The position numbers were made by a program, and so were the translations under genes. Of a DNA stretch of 53,926 nucleotides, positions 36,632 through 47,755 are shown piece after piece. The stretch spans positions 1-53,926 of the forward strand of contig JAQWGN010000004.1 of the NCBI GenBank assembly GCA_029238215.1, in the 5' to 3' direction. Numbering within the stretch: position 1 is the stretch's first letter; the number at the start of each line of letters is the position of its first letter. Source of the stretch: Flavobacteriaceae bacterium (GTDB taxonomy: Bacteria > Bacteroidota > Bacteroidia > Flavobacteriales > Flavobacteriaceae). Below the pieces are notes generated by a model. It saw nothing but the letters and a program-made list of their open reading frames with translations, did not search any database and was not told the DNA's origin.

Positions 36632-37089
36632 TTCCTAAAGCTTTTTTTGATACGATCTAGGTTGCGTTTGTTATCACGATCTTTTATTGTTTCTCGTTTA
36701 TCGTGGATTTTTTTCCCTTTCGCAAGTGAAATAAGCACTTTCGCAAGACCTCTATCGTTTAAAAACACTCGAAGCGGAACTATGGTCAAACCTACATTCT
36801 GAACTTCTTTGTAAAGCTTTCGCAATTCTTTACGTTGCAGCAATAGTTTCCGATCCCCTTTTGTGCGATGATTTATATATCCGCCATGACTGTATTCGTC
36901 AATATGCATATTGATGATAAAGAGTTCTGCATTTTCATTAAACTCACAAAAACTTTCGGATATAGAAGCCTTACCGGATCGAATCGATTTGATTTCCGTA
37001 CCTGTTAGCACAATCCCCGCCGTGTATTGATCCATGAGTTCATACTCAAATCGGGCTCGCTTGTTTTTTATGTTTATTGCTTTTTGCAC
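36628..37089 (-). CDS. smpB: SsrA-binding protein SmpB
   Basis: A 153-residue tmRNA partner in ribosome rescue. [24 protein letters not shown] (from residue 5) and [19 protein letters not shown] (about 31-49) are the OB-fold signature, and the basic tail ends [13 protein letters not shown]. The start is GTG at 37089. A -7 box ends 4 bases upstream, so the message is probably leaderless. The tmRNA gene itself is not in this window. Confidence 0.96.
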   Translation of the reverse strand: MQKAINIKNKRARFEYELMDQYTAGIVLTGTEIKSIRSGKASISESFCEFNENAELFIINMHIDEYSHGGYINHRTKGDRKLLLQRKELRKLYKEVQNVGLTIVPLRVFLNDRGLAKVLISLAKGKKIHDKRETIKDRDNKRNLDRIKKSFRN

Positions 37090-37093
37090 TATG

Positions 37094-37101
37094 CAAAAGT
37101 A
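37094..37101 (-). promoter_or_regulatory. smpB -7 box
   Basis: On the minus strand this reads TACTTTTG (TAnnTTTG), followed by CATA and the GTG start. It supports GTG at 37089 as the true start. Confidence 0.6.
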
Positions 37102-37174
37102 TAGCTTCTGTTTTTATGTTCATTTGTTTTTAATAAAACAGTTGTTTTTAGAAGCTTGAATCTAGTGGATTAGT

Positions 37175-37182
37175 TATTTTTG
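37175..37182 (+). promoter_or_regulatory. glyA promoter
   Basis: TATTTTTG at 37175-37182 matches the -7 consensus. CTTG at 37155-37158 lies 16 bases upstream as a possible -33 element. The box ends 16 bases before the ATG. Confidence 0.55.
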
Positions 37183-37198
37183 TTTTTTATTTTATGCT

Positions 37199-38479
37199 AT
37201 GAATATTCAACGTGACGAACAAATTTTTGAATTAATTGATGCTGAGTACCAACGCCAACTAGGAGGTGTTGAGTTAATAGCTTCTGAAAATTTCACCAGT
37301 CCACAGGTTATGGAAGCCACCGGATCCATACTTACAAACAAGTACGCCGAAGGATACCCTGGAAAGCGTTACTATGGCGGTTGTGAGGTTGTCGATGAAA
37401 TTGAAACAATTGCTATTGATAGGGCAAAAGCACTTTTTGGGGCTTCCTATGCAAACGTACAACCACACTCGGGTTCTCAGGCAAACACAGCAGTATATCA
37501 TGCATTTATTAAGCCTGGTGATAAAATTATGGGCTTCGATTTATCTCATGGAGGTCACCTTACTCATGGATCGCCTGTTAATTTTTCTGGTCGTTTATAC
37601 AATGCTGTATTCTATGGTGTTGATAAAGAAACTGGACGTCTAGACTATGACATTATTGCTGAAATTGCAGCACGTGAAAAGCCCAATATGATTATTGCAG
37701 GTGCTTCAGCTTATTCTAGAGATATTGATTTTAAACGCTTTAGAGAAATTGCCGATAGTGTAGGCGCCTTTTTACTTGCCGACATTTCACATCCTTCTGG
37801 TCTTATTGCCAAAGGAATTCTAAACGATCCTATACCACATTGTCATGTAATTACAACGACAACGCACAAAACCTTGCGTGGTCCAAGAGGCGGCTTAATG
37901 ATGATGGGGCAAGACTTTGAAAATCCATTTGGTTTAAAACTTAAAAATGGAAATTTACGTATGATGTCCTCTTTATTGGACATGGCTGTTTTTCCTGGAA
38001 ATCAAGGGGGTCCATTAGAGCATGTTATTGGAGCAAAAGCAATTGCATTTGGTGAGGCACTTACAGACGATTTCTTACACTATATTTTAAAAGTACGTGA
38101 GAATGCCCAAGCAATGGCCAAAGCATTTGTAGATAGGGGTTATAACCTTATTTCAGGGGGCACAGATAACCACATGATGCTTGTCGATTTGCGGAATAAG
38201 AACATTTCTGGAAAGCAAGCAGAACAAGCTCTAGTAAAAGCTGAAATAACGGCCAACAAAAATATGGTGCCGTTTGACGACAAATCGCCATTTGTTACTT
38301 CTGGAATTCGTTTTGGAACTGCTGCCATTACTACACGTGGTTTAGGTGCAGCTGATATGGAACCTATTGTTGCTTTAATTGATGAAGTTATTCAACAACC
38401 TGAAAATGAGAAGTTACTTACTGGAGTAGGAGAGCAGGTTCATGCAATGATGGCGCACCGCCCATTATTCAACCCTTAA
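37199..38479 (+). CDS. glyA: Serine hydroxymethyltransferase
   Basis: Interconverts serine and glycine with tetrahydrofolate and PLP. The 426-residue protein has the PLP Lys224 in [14 protein letters not shown]. It also has [10 protein letters not shown] (25-34), [14 protein letters not shown] (48-61) and the C-terminal [19 protein letters not shown]. It is monocistronic with its own promoter. Its stop interlocks with that of the downstream convergent lipoprotein gene in TTAA (38476-38479). Confidence 0.97.
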   Translation: MNIQRDEQIFELIDAEYQRQLGGVELIASENFTSPQVMEATGSILTNKYAEGYPGKRYYGGCEVVDEIETIAIDRAKALFGASYANVQPHSGSQANTAVYHAFIKPGDKIMGFDLSHGGHLTHGSPVNFSGRLYNAVFYGVDKETGRLDYDIIAEIAAREKPNMIIAGASAYSRDIDFKRFREIADSVGAFLLADISHPSGLIAKGILNDPIPHCHVITTTTHKTLRGPRGGLMMMGQDFENPFGLKLKNGNLRMMSSLLDMAVFPGNQGGPLEHVIGAKAIAFGEALTDDFLHYILKVRENAQAMAKAFVDRGYNLISGGTDNHMMLVDLRNKNISGKQAEQALVKAEITANKNMVPFDDKSPFVTSGIRFGTAAITTRGLGAADMEPIVALIDEVIQQPENEKLLTGVGEQVHAMMAHRPLFNP

Positions 38480-40047
38480 TCTACAACCACATGTTGGTAT
38501 GCTCCTAAATCGGGTGGTGATGTTCTAGATTCACCTAACAAATCGGTTGTGATTTGTATTGAAGCGTCTCCAACGCCTATAAATTCACTTAATTGGGAAA
38601 TACGCATGTCACTTTCTTGCGGCATTATAAATCCAGCTTCTTTGTTTCGTAAAATTTGATTGTAATATGCAGCATTATTAAAATCAAAAAATGGATTTTC
38701 AAGGATTTCACTGTTTGAACTATCAAATTGAAATGCTGTATGATTTAAGAAAAAGTCAAACGGATCTTCGCCTGCTTGCTCCACAAAAAATTCCACATAT
38801 TGATTTCCAGCAATGATGCAATTATCAAATCTGGCGTTTGTAAGCGGTCGAATAAAATTTGTGGTATTGTCAATGGGCGTATAATCGTTTAAAAGTACCG
38901 CAGGGATAGATCGAAAACTATTGTTCCAGTAATTTGCGAAGGTGCAATGTACAAACGAGTAGTCTCCTCCAATATTACCAAAAAAGGAGGCCTGACCCGC
39001 ATTGCCAAATACGCTATTTTCTGCATAAATGTGCGCTGTTTTACCCCAGAGATTAATGGATGCGCTGTTATGGATCTGTGTGTTTTTTAAAGTTAGTGTC
39101 GGGTTACTGGTTTCGTCGTTATAATCCATTAAGATTCCAACGGTAGCATTTTTTATTGTGGTATGATTAAATTGATGCTGCGTACTACCTACAGTTAGCC
39201 ATATTGCACCCCACTGTCCCGGAATATCCTTGTATAATGGCTCAAGGCGATCTCCTTGAAAAATAACTTCTCCTTCTAACATATCGGGGTCAAGGCTTAA
39301 GACGCCGTTACTTTGTATCGTTGCACCATCGCCAACAATAATCCCAGAGTTTTCATGAAAATGTATTCGAGCACCTGCTTCAAAAATAGCTGTTTTTCCA
39401 GATGGAACGCCCATATAACCATACACGACATAAGGCTTTTCATTGGTAAATATCAGTTCATCGTCATTCAAATAAAAACCCTCTAAACCAACAGTCCCTC
39501 CTTGGTCGTCAATGCCAATGGGAATACTTTCCTTGATTCCTGTATCATCTTTTTCAGGATACAAAAACACAGCGTCTTGAACTAGAGTCATCAACGTAAC
39601 GGATCCTATATCTGAGAAATGCAATTTATCCTCATAGAGGAATTGGGTGTTATCTGCTGTAAGTGTAGAGATGTCGGCTGTTGTTTCTACATATACATAC
39701 ATGCTATCCTTAGGTAGCAATTCAACATTCACGAATGTTTTTCCACTTATTCCATCTACGTTTAACCTAAAGTTTGATGTATCGCCTTTTCCAAGTTGGA
39801 TGGATGGAATAGCGATGGATTCATCAGATGTATTGTATACTTTAAGTGTGTACGTTGCAGAGCTTATTTTCGTAAATATTGTATCGAGGTAAACCGTGTC
39901 ACGACTAAAGCGAAGTTCTCCAGCTTGAACAGGACGAAATGTAAACTCAGTACGACAACTGCTGTAAAGACTCGTTATAAGGATTAATACAAGTAATCCG
40001 ATTGTGCGTATTTGGTACGATCTATTTTTCAAATATTTCAACTTCAA
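38476..40047 (-). CDS. Lipoprotein with parallel beta-helix repeats
   Basis: A 523-residue envelope lipoprotein: an N-terminal signal with lipobox ending at Cys31 (LYSSC); an immunoglobulin-like beta domain around residues 40-150 ([19 protein letters not shown]); then a central stretch of about 190-450 with repeated short beta strands ([43 protein letters not shown]), typical of right-handed parallel beta-helix folds. It resembles conserved Flavobacteriaceae proteins of unknown function; no catalytic residues can be named. It overlaps the upstream cyclotransferase gene by 26 bases, so the two are cotranscribed. Confidence 0.75.
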   Translation of the reverse strand: MKLKYLKNRSYQIRTIGLLVLILITSLYSSCRTEFTFRPVQAGELRFSRDTVYLDTIFTKISSATYTLKVYNTSDESIAIPSIQLGKGDTSNFRLNVDGISGKTFVNVELLPKDSMYVYVETTADISTLTADNTQFLYEDKLHFSDIGSVTLMTLVQDAVFLYPEKDDTGIKESIPIGIDDQGGTVGLEGFYLNDDELIFTNEKPYVVYGYMGVPSGKTAIFEAGARIHFHENSGIIVGDGATIQSNGVLSLDPDMLEGEVIFQGDRLEPLYKDIPGQWGAIWLTVGSTQHQFNHTTIKNATVGILMDYNDETSNPTLTLKNTQIHNSASINLWGKTAHIYAENSVFGNAGQASFFGNIGGDYSFVHCTFANYWNNSFRSIPAVLLNDYTPIDNTTNFIRPLTNARFDNCIIAGNQYVEFFVEQAGEDPFDFFLNHTAFQFDSSNSEILENPFFDFNNAAYYNQILRNKEAGFIMPQESDMRISQLSEFIGVGDASIQITTDLLGESRTSPPDLGAYQHVVVD

Positions 40048-41044
40048 AGATTTTATCCCAATATTTTCCAGTTACAAAGAACGTCTTTCGTTTCGGATGA
40101 TAAGCAATTCCATTAAAAACATCCAGTCGATTATGCTGAGTAACACGTTTTTTTAAGCCAGAAAAGTCTACAACTCCTGTCACAATTCCTGTTTCTGGTA
40201 CTATGATAACGACAACATCCTTATTAAATTGGTAGGTGTTGGCATAAATTAAACCATCAACGTATTCCAATTCATTAACTTTAGATAAAAATGTATTGTG
40301 TGTGACGATATCCTTACTCTCAAGCTCTTTAAATGTTTTTGGATCTATTGTCCATAGTTTTTCACTTCCATCAGTTTTGTACAATACATTCCCATCGGAA
40401 CAAAGTCCCCATCCCTCAGGACTTTTGACATAACGAAACGATTTTTCTATCGTTAAATCATTTGCGTTGTAAACAAATCCAAGCTTCTTTTTCCATGTTA
40501 GTTGAATGATTTTTCCGTCAAAATATGTAATTCCTTCAGCAAAATAAGCATTATCAAGCCGCAGGTTTTGAATGATCTCGCCTGTTTTTACATCAACCTT
40601 ACGTAGCGAAGAAGCGCCATACTGCCCCGTACTTTCATATAATGTTTCCCCTACAAACTCAAGTCCTTGTGTGTATGCATTGATATCATGGGGGTAGGTA
40701 TTCACAAGTTTATACGTGAAAACTTTAGGTTTATTAGCAGCAAAAACACGAATACTTTTCGTGATCTCTTTAACACCTTTTTCCGTTTCAATTACGGCTT
40801 TTATATAATGTTCACCAGTTTTGTTAGCAACTATATATCCTGCATTGACTTCTTGATCATTCCAATAAAAGGTGTGTTTTTTAGTGTTTTCAAGGGTGTT
40901 TAGTGAAACATGAATTGTGTCGGTTGGTTTTATGTTTTTTGAATTGGTTTGGGTTTTTATTTTATACGAAATAGCCTGCCTAGATGAACAAGCACTGCCT
41001 ATAAGCAAACACCCAAACAACACGCAATACAGAAACTTATTCAT
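40022..41044 (-). CDS. Glutaminyl-peptide cyclotransferase (plant/bacterial type), lipoprotein
   Basis: A 340-residue protein with a lipoprotein signal (lipobox ending at Cys19, IGSACS) and a five-bladed beta-propeller domain of the plant-type glutamine cyclotransferase family. The family start is at YPHDINAYTQGLEF (about 117-130), with YFAEGITYFDGKIIQLTW (about 166-183) and the C-terminal [27 protein letters not shown]. The enzyme forms N-terminal pyroglutamate on exported proteins. The residues before the propeller (about 20-105) form an additional beta-rich domain. It overlaps the beta-helix lipoprotein gene by 26 bases. Confidence 0.87.
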   Translation of the reverse strand: MNKFLYCVLFGCLLIGSACSSRQAISYKIKTQTNSKNIKPTDTIHVSLNTLENTKKHTFYWNDQEVNAGYIVANKTGEHYIKAVIETEKGVKEITKSIRVFAANKPKVFTYKLVNTYPHDINAYTQGLEFVGETLYESTGQYGASSLRKVDVKTGEIIQNLRLDNAYFAEGITYFDGKIIQLTWKKKLGFVYNANDLTIEKSFRYVKSPEGWGLCSDGNVLYKTDGSEKLWTIDPKTFKELESKDIVTHNTFLSKVNELEYVDGLIYANTYQFNKDVVVIIVPETGIVTGVVDFSGLKKRVTQHNRLDVFNGIAYHPKRKTFFVTGKYWDKIFEVEIFEK

Positions 41045-41106
41045 GGCTTGTCAATTAAAGTTTAAAAATATCTATAATCTTGGTAATAAAAAATGATGAA
41101 AGGATT

Positions 41107-41114
41107 TATATTTG
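41107..41114 (+). promoter_or_regulatory. SRP RNA -7 box
   Basis: TATATTTG is a perfect TAnnTTTG and ends immediately before the predicted 5' end of the SRP RNA. TTG at 41080-41082 lies 24 bases upstream as a possible -33 element. Confidence 0.65.
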
Positions 41115-41214
41115 CGCTGGGCAGGTTCTACACAACCAGCTCCTGCTGAATCCCCCCAGGGTGGAAACACAGCAAGGGTAAGTAGTCGTAGCGGTGTGCT
41201 GTAGGTAGCCTGCC
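41115..41214 (+). ncRNA. ffs: Signal recognition particle RNA, small (4.5S) type
   Basis: A structured RNA of about 100 bases that targets membrane proteins with Ffh. The outer stem pairs GGCAGG (41120-41125) with CCTGCC (41209-41214) and continues through CTACACA with TGTGCTGTAG. The conserved Ffh-binding domain has GTG-GAAA-CAC (41161-41170), a GNRA tetraloop. Its flanks CCCAGG and AGCAAGGG form the characteristic asymmetric internal loops. A run of eight T (41215-41222) directly follows the outer stem as terminator. Confidence 0.9.
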
Positions 41215-41222
41215 TTTTTTTT
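41209..41222 (+). terminator. Terminator of SRP RNA
   Basis: The closing strand of the SRP outer stem, CCTGCC, is followed by eight T (41215-41222). The next base begins the ATG of the short-chain dehydrogenase gene, so the terminator and that start codon touch. Confidence 0.65.
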
Positions 41223-42035
41223 ATGAAAAATCCTATCATTATTCTTATTACAGGCGCTTCCACAGGAATTGGTCTTTCTACAGGTAAGCATTTACATGCT
41301 TTAGGGCATCATGTAATAGGGACTAGTAGGACCCCTTCAAATTATCCAAATCATCCTTTCCCGCTTATGGCGATGGATGTCCTTAGTGATTCTTCAGTTG
41401 AAACTGCACTTGCGACAGTGATTGAAAAATATGGACGTATTGATGTGTTAATCAATAACGCCGGTATGGGTATGGCTGGACCTGTTCAGGAATTGGCAAT
41501 GGAACCTATTAACAATATTATAAATACCAATGTAAAAGGGCCTATTCGTATTATTCAACAAGTTTTGCCATTAATGCATAAGCAAGGAACTGGACGTATT
41601 ATAAACGTAGCGTCACTTGCTGCTGATAATGGATTGCCGTTTAGAAGTGTTTATTCTGCTTCAAAAGCAGCCATTTCTAGAATAACAGAAAGTCTTCGTT
41701 TAGAACTTCGCCATACCGCTATTCAATGTACGGTATTATCTCCTGGTTCTATTCAAACTCCAATAGCAGCCAATAGATATTATGCTCCTTTGCAGGAAGA
41801 TTCTGTCTATTACATACAATACAAACACGCGCTTTTGGATATGGATAAACATGTTTCTAATGGCTTAAAACCTATTGAAGTAGCCAAAAAAATTGAAAAA
41901 CTTATATATGTAAAGCGTCTAAAACCTCACTATAGTGTAGGTCCATGGCTTGAAGTTTTTTCACCAGTTTTAAAATTTTTCATGCCTCAACGTATGTATG
42001 AAAACCTAATAGCATCTTTTTATAATCTAAAATAA
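41223..42035 (+). CDS. Short-chain dehydrogenase/reductase
   Basis: A 270-residue classical SDR: the NAD(P)-binding TGASTGIG is at 10-17, NNAG at 78-81, and the catalytic residues are Ser131, Tyr144 and Lys148 (YSASK). The substrate is unknown; the retained His/Lys-rich loop and C-terminal [15 protein letters not shown] are like SDRs of lipid or short alcohol metabolism. The ATG directly follows the SRP RNA T-run. Expression must therefore come from read-through of that terminator or from a promoter inside the SRP gene. The fructose-6-phosphate aldolase-like gene follows after 5 bases. Confidence 0.9.
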   Translation: MKNPIIILITGASTGIGLSTGKHLHALGHHVIGTSRTPSNYPNHPFPLMAMDVLSDSSVETALATVIEKYGRIDVLINNAGMGMAGPVQELAMEPINNIINTNVKGPIRIIQQVLPLMHKQGTGRIINVASLAADNGLPFRSVYSASKAAISRITESLRLELRHTAIQCTVLSPGSIQTPIAANRYYAPLQEDSVYYIQYKHALLDMDKHVSNGLKPIEVAKKIEKLIYVKRLKPHYSVGPWLEVFSPVLKFFMPQRMYENLIASFYNLK

Positions 42036-42040
42036 TCCAC

Positions 42041-42694
42041 ATGAAGTTTTTTATCGACACAGCCAATTTAAATCAAATTAAAGAAGCCCAAGCTCTTGGC
42101 ATCTTGGACGGAGTAACAACTAACCCATCATTAATGGCCAAAGAGGGCATTACAGGACAAGACAACATCATTGCCCATTACAAAGCTATATGTGATATTG
42201 TAGAAGGCGATGTATCTGCAGAAGTCATTTCAACTGATTTTGAAGGCATTATTACTGAAGGAGAAGCTCTTGCAGCGCTTCATCCACAAATTGTAGTAAA
42301 AGTTCCCATGATTTTGGAGGGCATTAAAGCCATTAAATACTTTTCTGACAAAGGAATTAGAACAAATTGCACATTAATATTTTCCGTAGGACAAGCATTA
42401 CTTGCTGCAAAAGCAGGTGCTACTTATGTATCGCCGTTTATTGGTCGACTCGATGATATTTCAACTGACGGCTTAAAGTTGATTGAAGACATCAGAAATA
42501 TTTTTGATAATTATGATTTTGGAACACAGATTTTAGCAGCTTCCGTACGTCATACCATGCATGTTATTGATTGCGCGCACATTGGTGCAGATGTGATGAC
42601 TGGCCCATTAAGTGCTATTCAAGGACTTGCCAAACACCCATTAACTGATAGTGGTTTGGCAACATTTTTAGCTGATTATAAGAAAGGGAACTAA
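42041..42694 (+). CDS. fsa: Transaldolase / fructose-6-phosphate aldolase family
   Basis: A 217-residue single-domain TIM barrel of the TalC/FSA subgroup. The Schiff-base Lys is Lys87 (VVKVPM); [10 protein letters not shown] (4-13), [12 protein letters not shown] (25-36) and [12 protein letters not shown] (about 128-139) are the signature motifs. Members act either as transaldolase or as fructose-6-phosphate aldolase, which the sequence alone does not separate. It is probably cotranscribed with the SDR and ends in a strong terminator. Confidence 0.9.
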   Translation: MKFFIDTANLNQIKEAQALGILDGVTTNPSLMAKEGITGQDNIIAHYKAICDIVEGDVSAEVISTDFEGIITEGEALAALHPQIVVKVPMILEGIKAIKYFSDKGIRTNCTLIFSVGQALLAAKAGATYVSPFIGRLDDISTDGLKLIEDIRNIFDNYDFGTQILAASVRHTMHVIDCAHIGADVMTGPLSAIQGLAKHPLTDSGLATFLADYKKGN

Positions 42695-42713
42695 ATAAAA
42701 AAATACATTTTGT

Positions 42714-44588
<1,875 letters not shown>

Positions 44589-44589
<1 letters not shown>

Positions 44590-45221
44590 TAGCTGTTGTG
44601 GTATTTGCTATTCCAAATTACCTGACTTACATTTTTTCCACGAGCAAACGTATAATAAATGACAATAGCTGCTAGTGATTTAAACATAAAGAAATAAATC
44701 AGCATAAAGTCACTAATGGTCGGGTTTGGTGTAAATAAAGAAATGGGAACTAATAGTGAAAGAAAAAAACTTGCTACTAAGGTAGCAAGACACATATTAA
44801 TTAAGTTTTTAAACGGCCAAACCAACCATTTGCGTAGTGGATGTAAGTCGTTTCCCCATTGATGAATAAGGTAGTAATAGCCATTTCCCATAGGAGCAAA
44901 AAGTAAGGGATCATCTGCATTCTCTAGCTTAAAAAGCTTTGAAGGTGCCATAATTCTTAAATCTGTTAATTCCGTTTGGTGTTGCTCCTCAATCATTTTA
45001 ATTTGGGTTACAGCCTCAATAGGAAAACTCCCTTTAAAGAGCTTGGCATTTAAAAACCGCAAGCGATAATCAATGCAAATTTGCTTAATTTGACTTATAT
45101 GATAAATGCGTGAGGGCTCAACGGAATCAATATCAAAAGTGTTTTTATCAAATAATTCAACAGATTTCTCAACCCGCTTTATGGAATCTAACTCCGTTCT
45201 AATATTGGTGGATGAAAGCAT
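44589..45221 (-). CDS. Hypothetical membrane protein with two C-terminal TM segments
   Basis: A 210-residue protein. The first 135 residues are soluble and charged (LDSIKRVEKSVELF, ICIDYRLRFLNAKLFKG), with a short GNGYYYLIHQWG turn. Two hydrophobic segments at about 142-161 and 169-190 anchor it in the membrane. I do not recognise a family. It is coupled to the DUF2007 gene at its stop and follows pheT on the same strand after a 76-base gap. Confidence 0.65.
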
Positions 45222-45297
45222 ATTTTTCTTTTTAGCCCAACTAATATAAGCATAACAATCAAATAGTCAACTGCTTAAGTGTTGATTTACAAAACCT

Positions 45298-47703
45298 TTA
45301 TCGGAGTGTTGCTCCAAGCTGTTTATCGTACTGATGTGCAATCTTTTGGATTACTTTATCAATTTGCTTGTCGGTAAGTGTCTTGGTGTTATCTGAAAGC
45401 GTAAAGCTTAGTGCATATGACTTCTTCCCTTCTGGAACACCTTTACCAGTAAACACATCAAATAACCGAACCGCTTTCAGTAGTTGTTTCTCTGTTTTAA
45501 GGGCAATTTCATGCAGCGCTTCAAAACTTACGTTTTGATCTACCAAAAGTGCTAAATCACGTTGAACCGTAGGGAATTTTGACAACGATGCTACTTGCAT
45601 ACGTTTCTTAGCTCCATCAGTTAATGCCTTTAGCGATAGGGTACAACCAAAAACATCCTGTTCTATATCAATTCCTTGAAATTTATCTGTCGCTAGAACC
45701 CCTAATACACCAAGAGTTTTGTTTTTGTGTACGAGTTGAATTCCCTCTTTGAAAAACGGATGATTTGTGGGTTTTTCTTCAGCAATTACACCAAATCGGC
45801 TTAATAGTGCATGGATCACTCCTTTTAAATAAAAGAAATCAGCCTTTTGATTGTTTGATCGCCAGTGTCCTGAAGTTTGTTCTCCTGTAACCACAACACC
45901 TAATATTTCTTCTTGTATAACCCCATTTTCTGAGTTGTGGTAGGTGTTTCCAAATTCAAAAAAGCGAAGATCTTGTTGCTGTCTGTTGCTGTTAAACGCA
46001 ACCGTTTCTAGCATTCCATACAGGATGTTGGTCCGCATTACAGATAACTCACTGCTAAGTGGGTTAAGAATTTTCACCATTTCATTTTCTAAACCACCGT
46101 GTTTTGGTGTGGTAAGCGAATTGTTATATAACTCATAAAACCCTTGCGCTACAAATTGTTGTGTGATGCGTTTGTAATTCTCGTTTGCTGTTTGCGAGTT
46201 AAAGTCAGGAATCGAACTGTTAAGCTTTGTTCCTGATGGAATGTTATTGTAACCGTAAACGCGTAATACTTCTTCTACAATGTCTGCAGGACGTGTAACA
46301 TCACTGCGGTACGTAGGAACTTCAAGACCAATGCTCGTTTCAGTTACGTGTGTAATTTTAATGTCAAGCCCATGAAGGATTTGCTTAATAGTCTCTCTTG
46401 GAATTTCAAAACCAATCAGATTATTCATGTATTCGTACTTTAAAATCAACTGATTGGGCTCGTGCTTTACGGGGTATTCATCCGTGATTTCAGAGGATAT
46501 AGATCCACCTGCAACTTCTTTAATTAATAAGGCAGCACGTTTTAAAGCATACTTAACAAGATTAATATCGATACTGCGCTCATAACGAAAGGATGCATCG
46601 GTACTAAGACCGTGACGTTTTGCTGATTTACGGATACTAATAGGGTCAAAATAGGCGCTTTCTAGAAAAATCTCGGTTGTGTTTTCTGAAACTCCCGAAT
46701 CAAGACCACCGAAAACTCCTGCCAAACACATGGGTGTATCTCCATTACAAATAACCAAGTCTTCATTGCTTAGTTTTCGTTCTACACCATCTAGTGTTAT
46801 AAAAGGCGTACCTGCCTTTAGTTTTTGGACACAAACAATTCCACTTGTAATTCTTGACGCATCAAAAGCATGGAGTGGTTGACCAAGCTCATGCAACACA
46901 TAATTGGTGGCGTCAACGATATTATTAATTGGTTTTAGTCCAATGGCCTTTAGGCGGTGTTGGATATATTCGGGTGACGGCTTGACCTTAACATCTGAAA
47001 TTCGTAAGCCACAATAGCGTGGTGCTGCTTGACTGTCTTTTACATCAACTTGTAAGGGAGCCTTATTACTTTCAATGTGAAACGAACTTGCAGATGGTGT
47101 AATTAGGGCAGGAGTTTCTTGTTTTTGAAGCAGTGCAGCACGAAGGTCACGAGCAACGCCAAAGTGACTCATTGCATCGGAACGATTTGGGGTGAGTCCA
47201 ATTTCGAACACCTCATCATCTACAATAGAAAATACATCTTTACAGGGAGTACCTGCTTTGTGATGGTTTTCCAAAACCATAATGCCATCGTGTCCAGTTC
47301 CTAAGCCCAGTTCATCTTCAGCACAAATCATTCCTTGGCTAAGTTCTCCACGGATTTTACTTTTTTTAATTTCAAAAGACTCACCAGATTCTGTGAATAG
47401 GGTAGTGCCTATTGTAGCTACGGGAACAGTTTGCCCAGCGGCAACATTTGGTGCGCCACAAACAATTTGCACAGGTTCATCTAGCCCGATATCCACTTGA
47501 GTAACCTTGAGTTTGTCTGCATTTTCATGCTTCTCACAACTAATGACTTTGCCAATAACAACCCCTTTTAGCCCTCCTTTTATGGAATGGTATTGAGTTA
47601 CTCCTTCTACTTCTAAGCCCAAATCGGTTAGAATTGTACTTATAGCAGTGGCATCTAAATTAGGTTGAATAAAATCCTGAAGCCAATTAAAAGAAATATG
47701 CAT
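45298..47703 (-). CDS. pheT: Phenylalanyl-tRNA synthetase beta subunit
   Basis: An 801-residue bacterial-type beta subunit. The order is: an N-terminal EMAP-like tRNA-binding domain (about 40-150, VVIGKVISCEKHENADKLKVTQVDIG), B3/B4 editing domain (about 210-390), B5 domain (about 400-475), core catalytic-like domain (about 485-690) and the C-terminal anticodon-binding FDX-ACB domain (about 705-801, SKFPTVQRDLALLVD). pheS is not adjacent, as is common in Bacteroidota. The minus-strand promoter is just upstream. Confidence 0.96.
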   Translation of the reverse strand: MHISFNWLQDFIQPNLDATAISTILTDLGLEVEGVTQYHSIKGGLKGVVIGKVISCEKHENADKLKVTQVDIGLDEPVQIVCGAPNVAAGQTVPVATIGTTLFTESGESFEIKKSKIRGELSQGMICAEDELGLGTGHDGIMVLENHHKAGTPCKDVFSIVDDEVFEIGLTPNRSDAMSHFGVARDLRAALLQKQETPALITPSASSFHIESNKAPLQVDVKDSQAAPRYCGLRISDVKVKPSPEYIQHRLKAIGLKPINNIVDATNYVLHELGQPLHAFDASRITSGIVCVQKLKAGTPFITLDGVERKLSNEDLVICNGDTPMCLAGVFGGLDSGVSENTTEIFLESAYFDPISIRKSAKRHGLSTDASFRYERSIDINLVKYALKRAALLIKEVAGGSISSEITDEYPVKHEPNQLILKYEYMNNLIGFEIPRETIKQILHGLDIKITHVTETSIGLEVPTYRSDVTRPADIVEEVLRVYGYNNIPSGTKLNSSIPDFNSQTANENYKRITQQFVAQGFYELYNNSLTTPKHGGLENEMVKILNPLSSELSVMRTNILYGMLETVAFNSNRQQQDLRFFEFGNTYHNSENGVIQEEILGVVVTGEQTSGHWRSNNQKADFFYLKGVIHALLSRFGVIAEEKPTNHPFFKEGIQLVHKNKTLGVLGVLATDKFQGIDIEQDVFGCTLSLKALTDGAKKRMQVASLSKFPTVQRDLALLVDQNVSFEALHEIALKTEKQLLKAVRLFDVFTGKGVPEGKKSYALSFTLSDNTKTLTDKQIDKVIQKIAHQYDKQLGATLR

Positions 47704-47720
47704 GATTGTAATTTATGTGG

Positions 47721-47728
47721 CAAAGATA
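47721..47728 (-). promoter_or_regulatory. pheT -7 box
   Basis: On the minus strand this reads TATCTTTG (TAnnTTTG) and lies 17 bases before the pheT ATG. The recG stop lies only 28 bases upstream of the box. Confidence 0.55.
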
Positions 47729-47755
47729 CAATTAAGATGGATTTTTTTTATTCCC

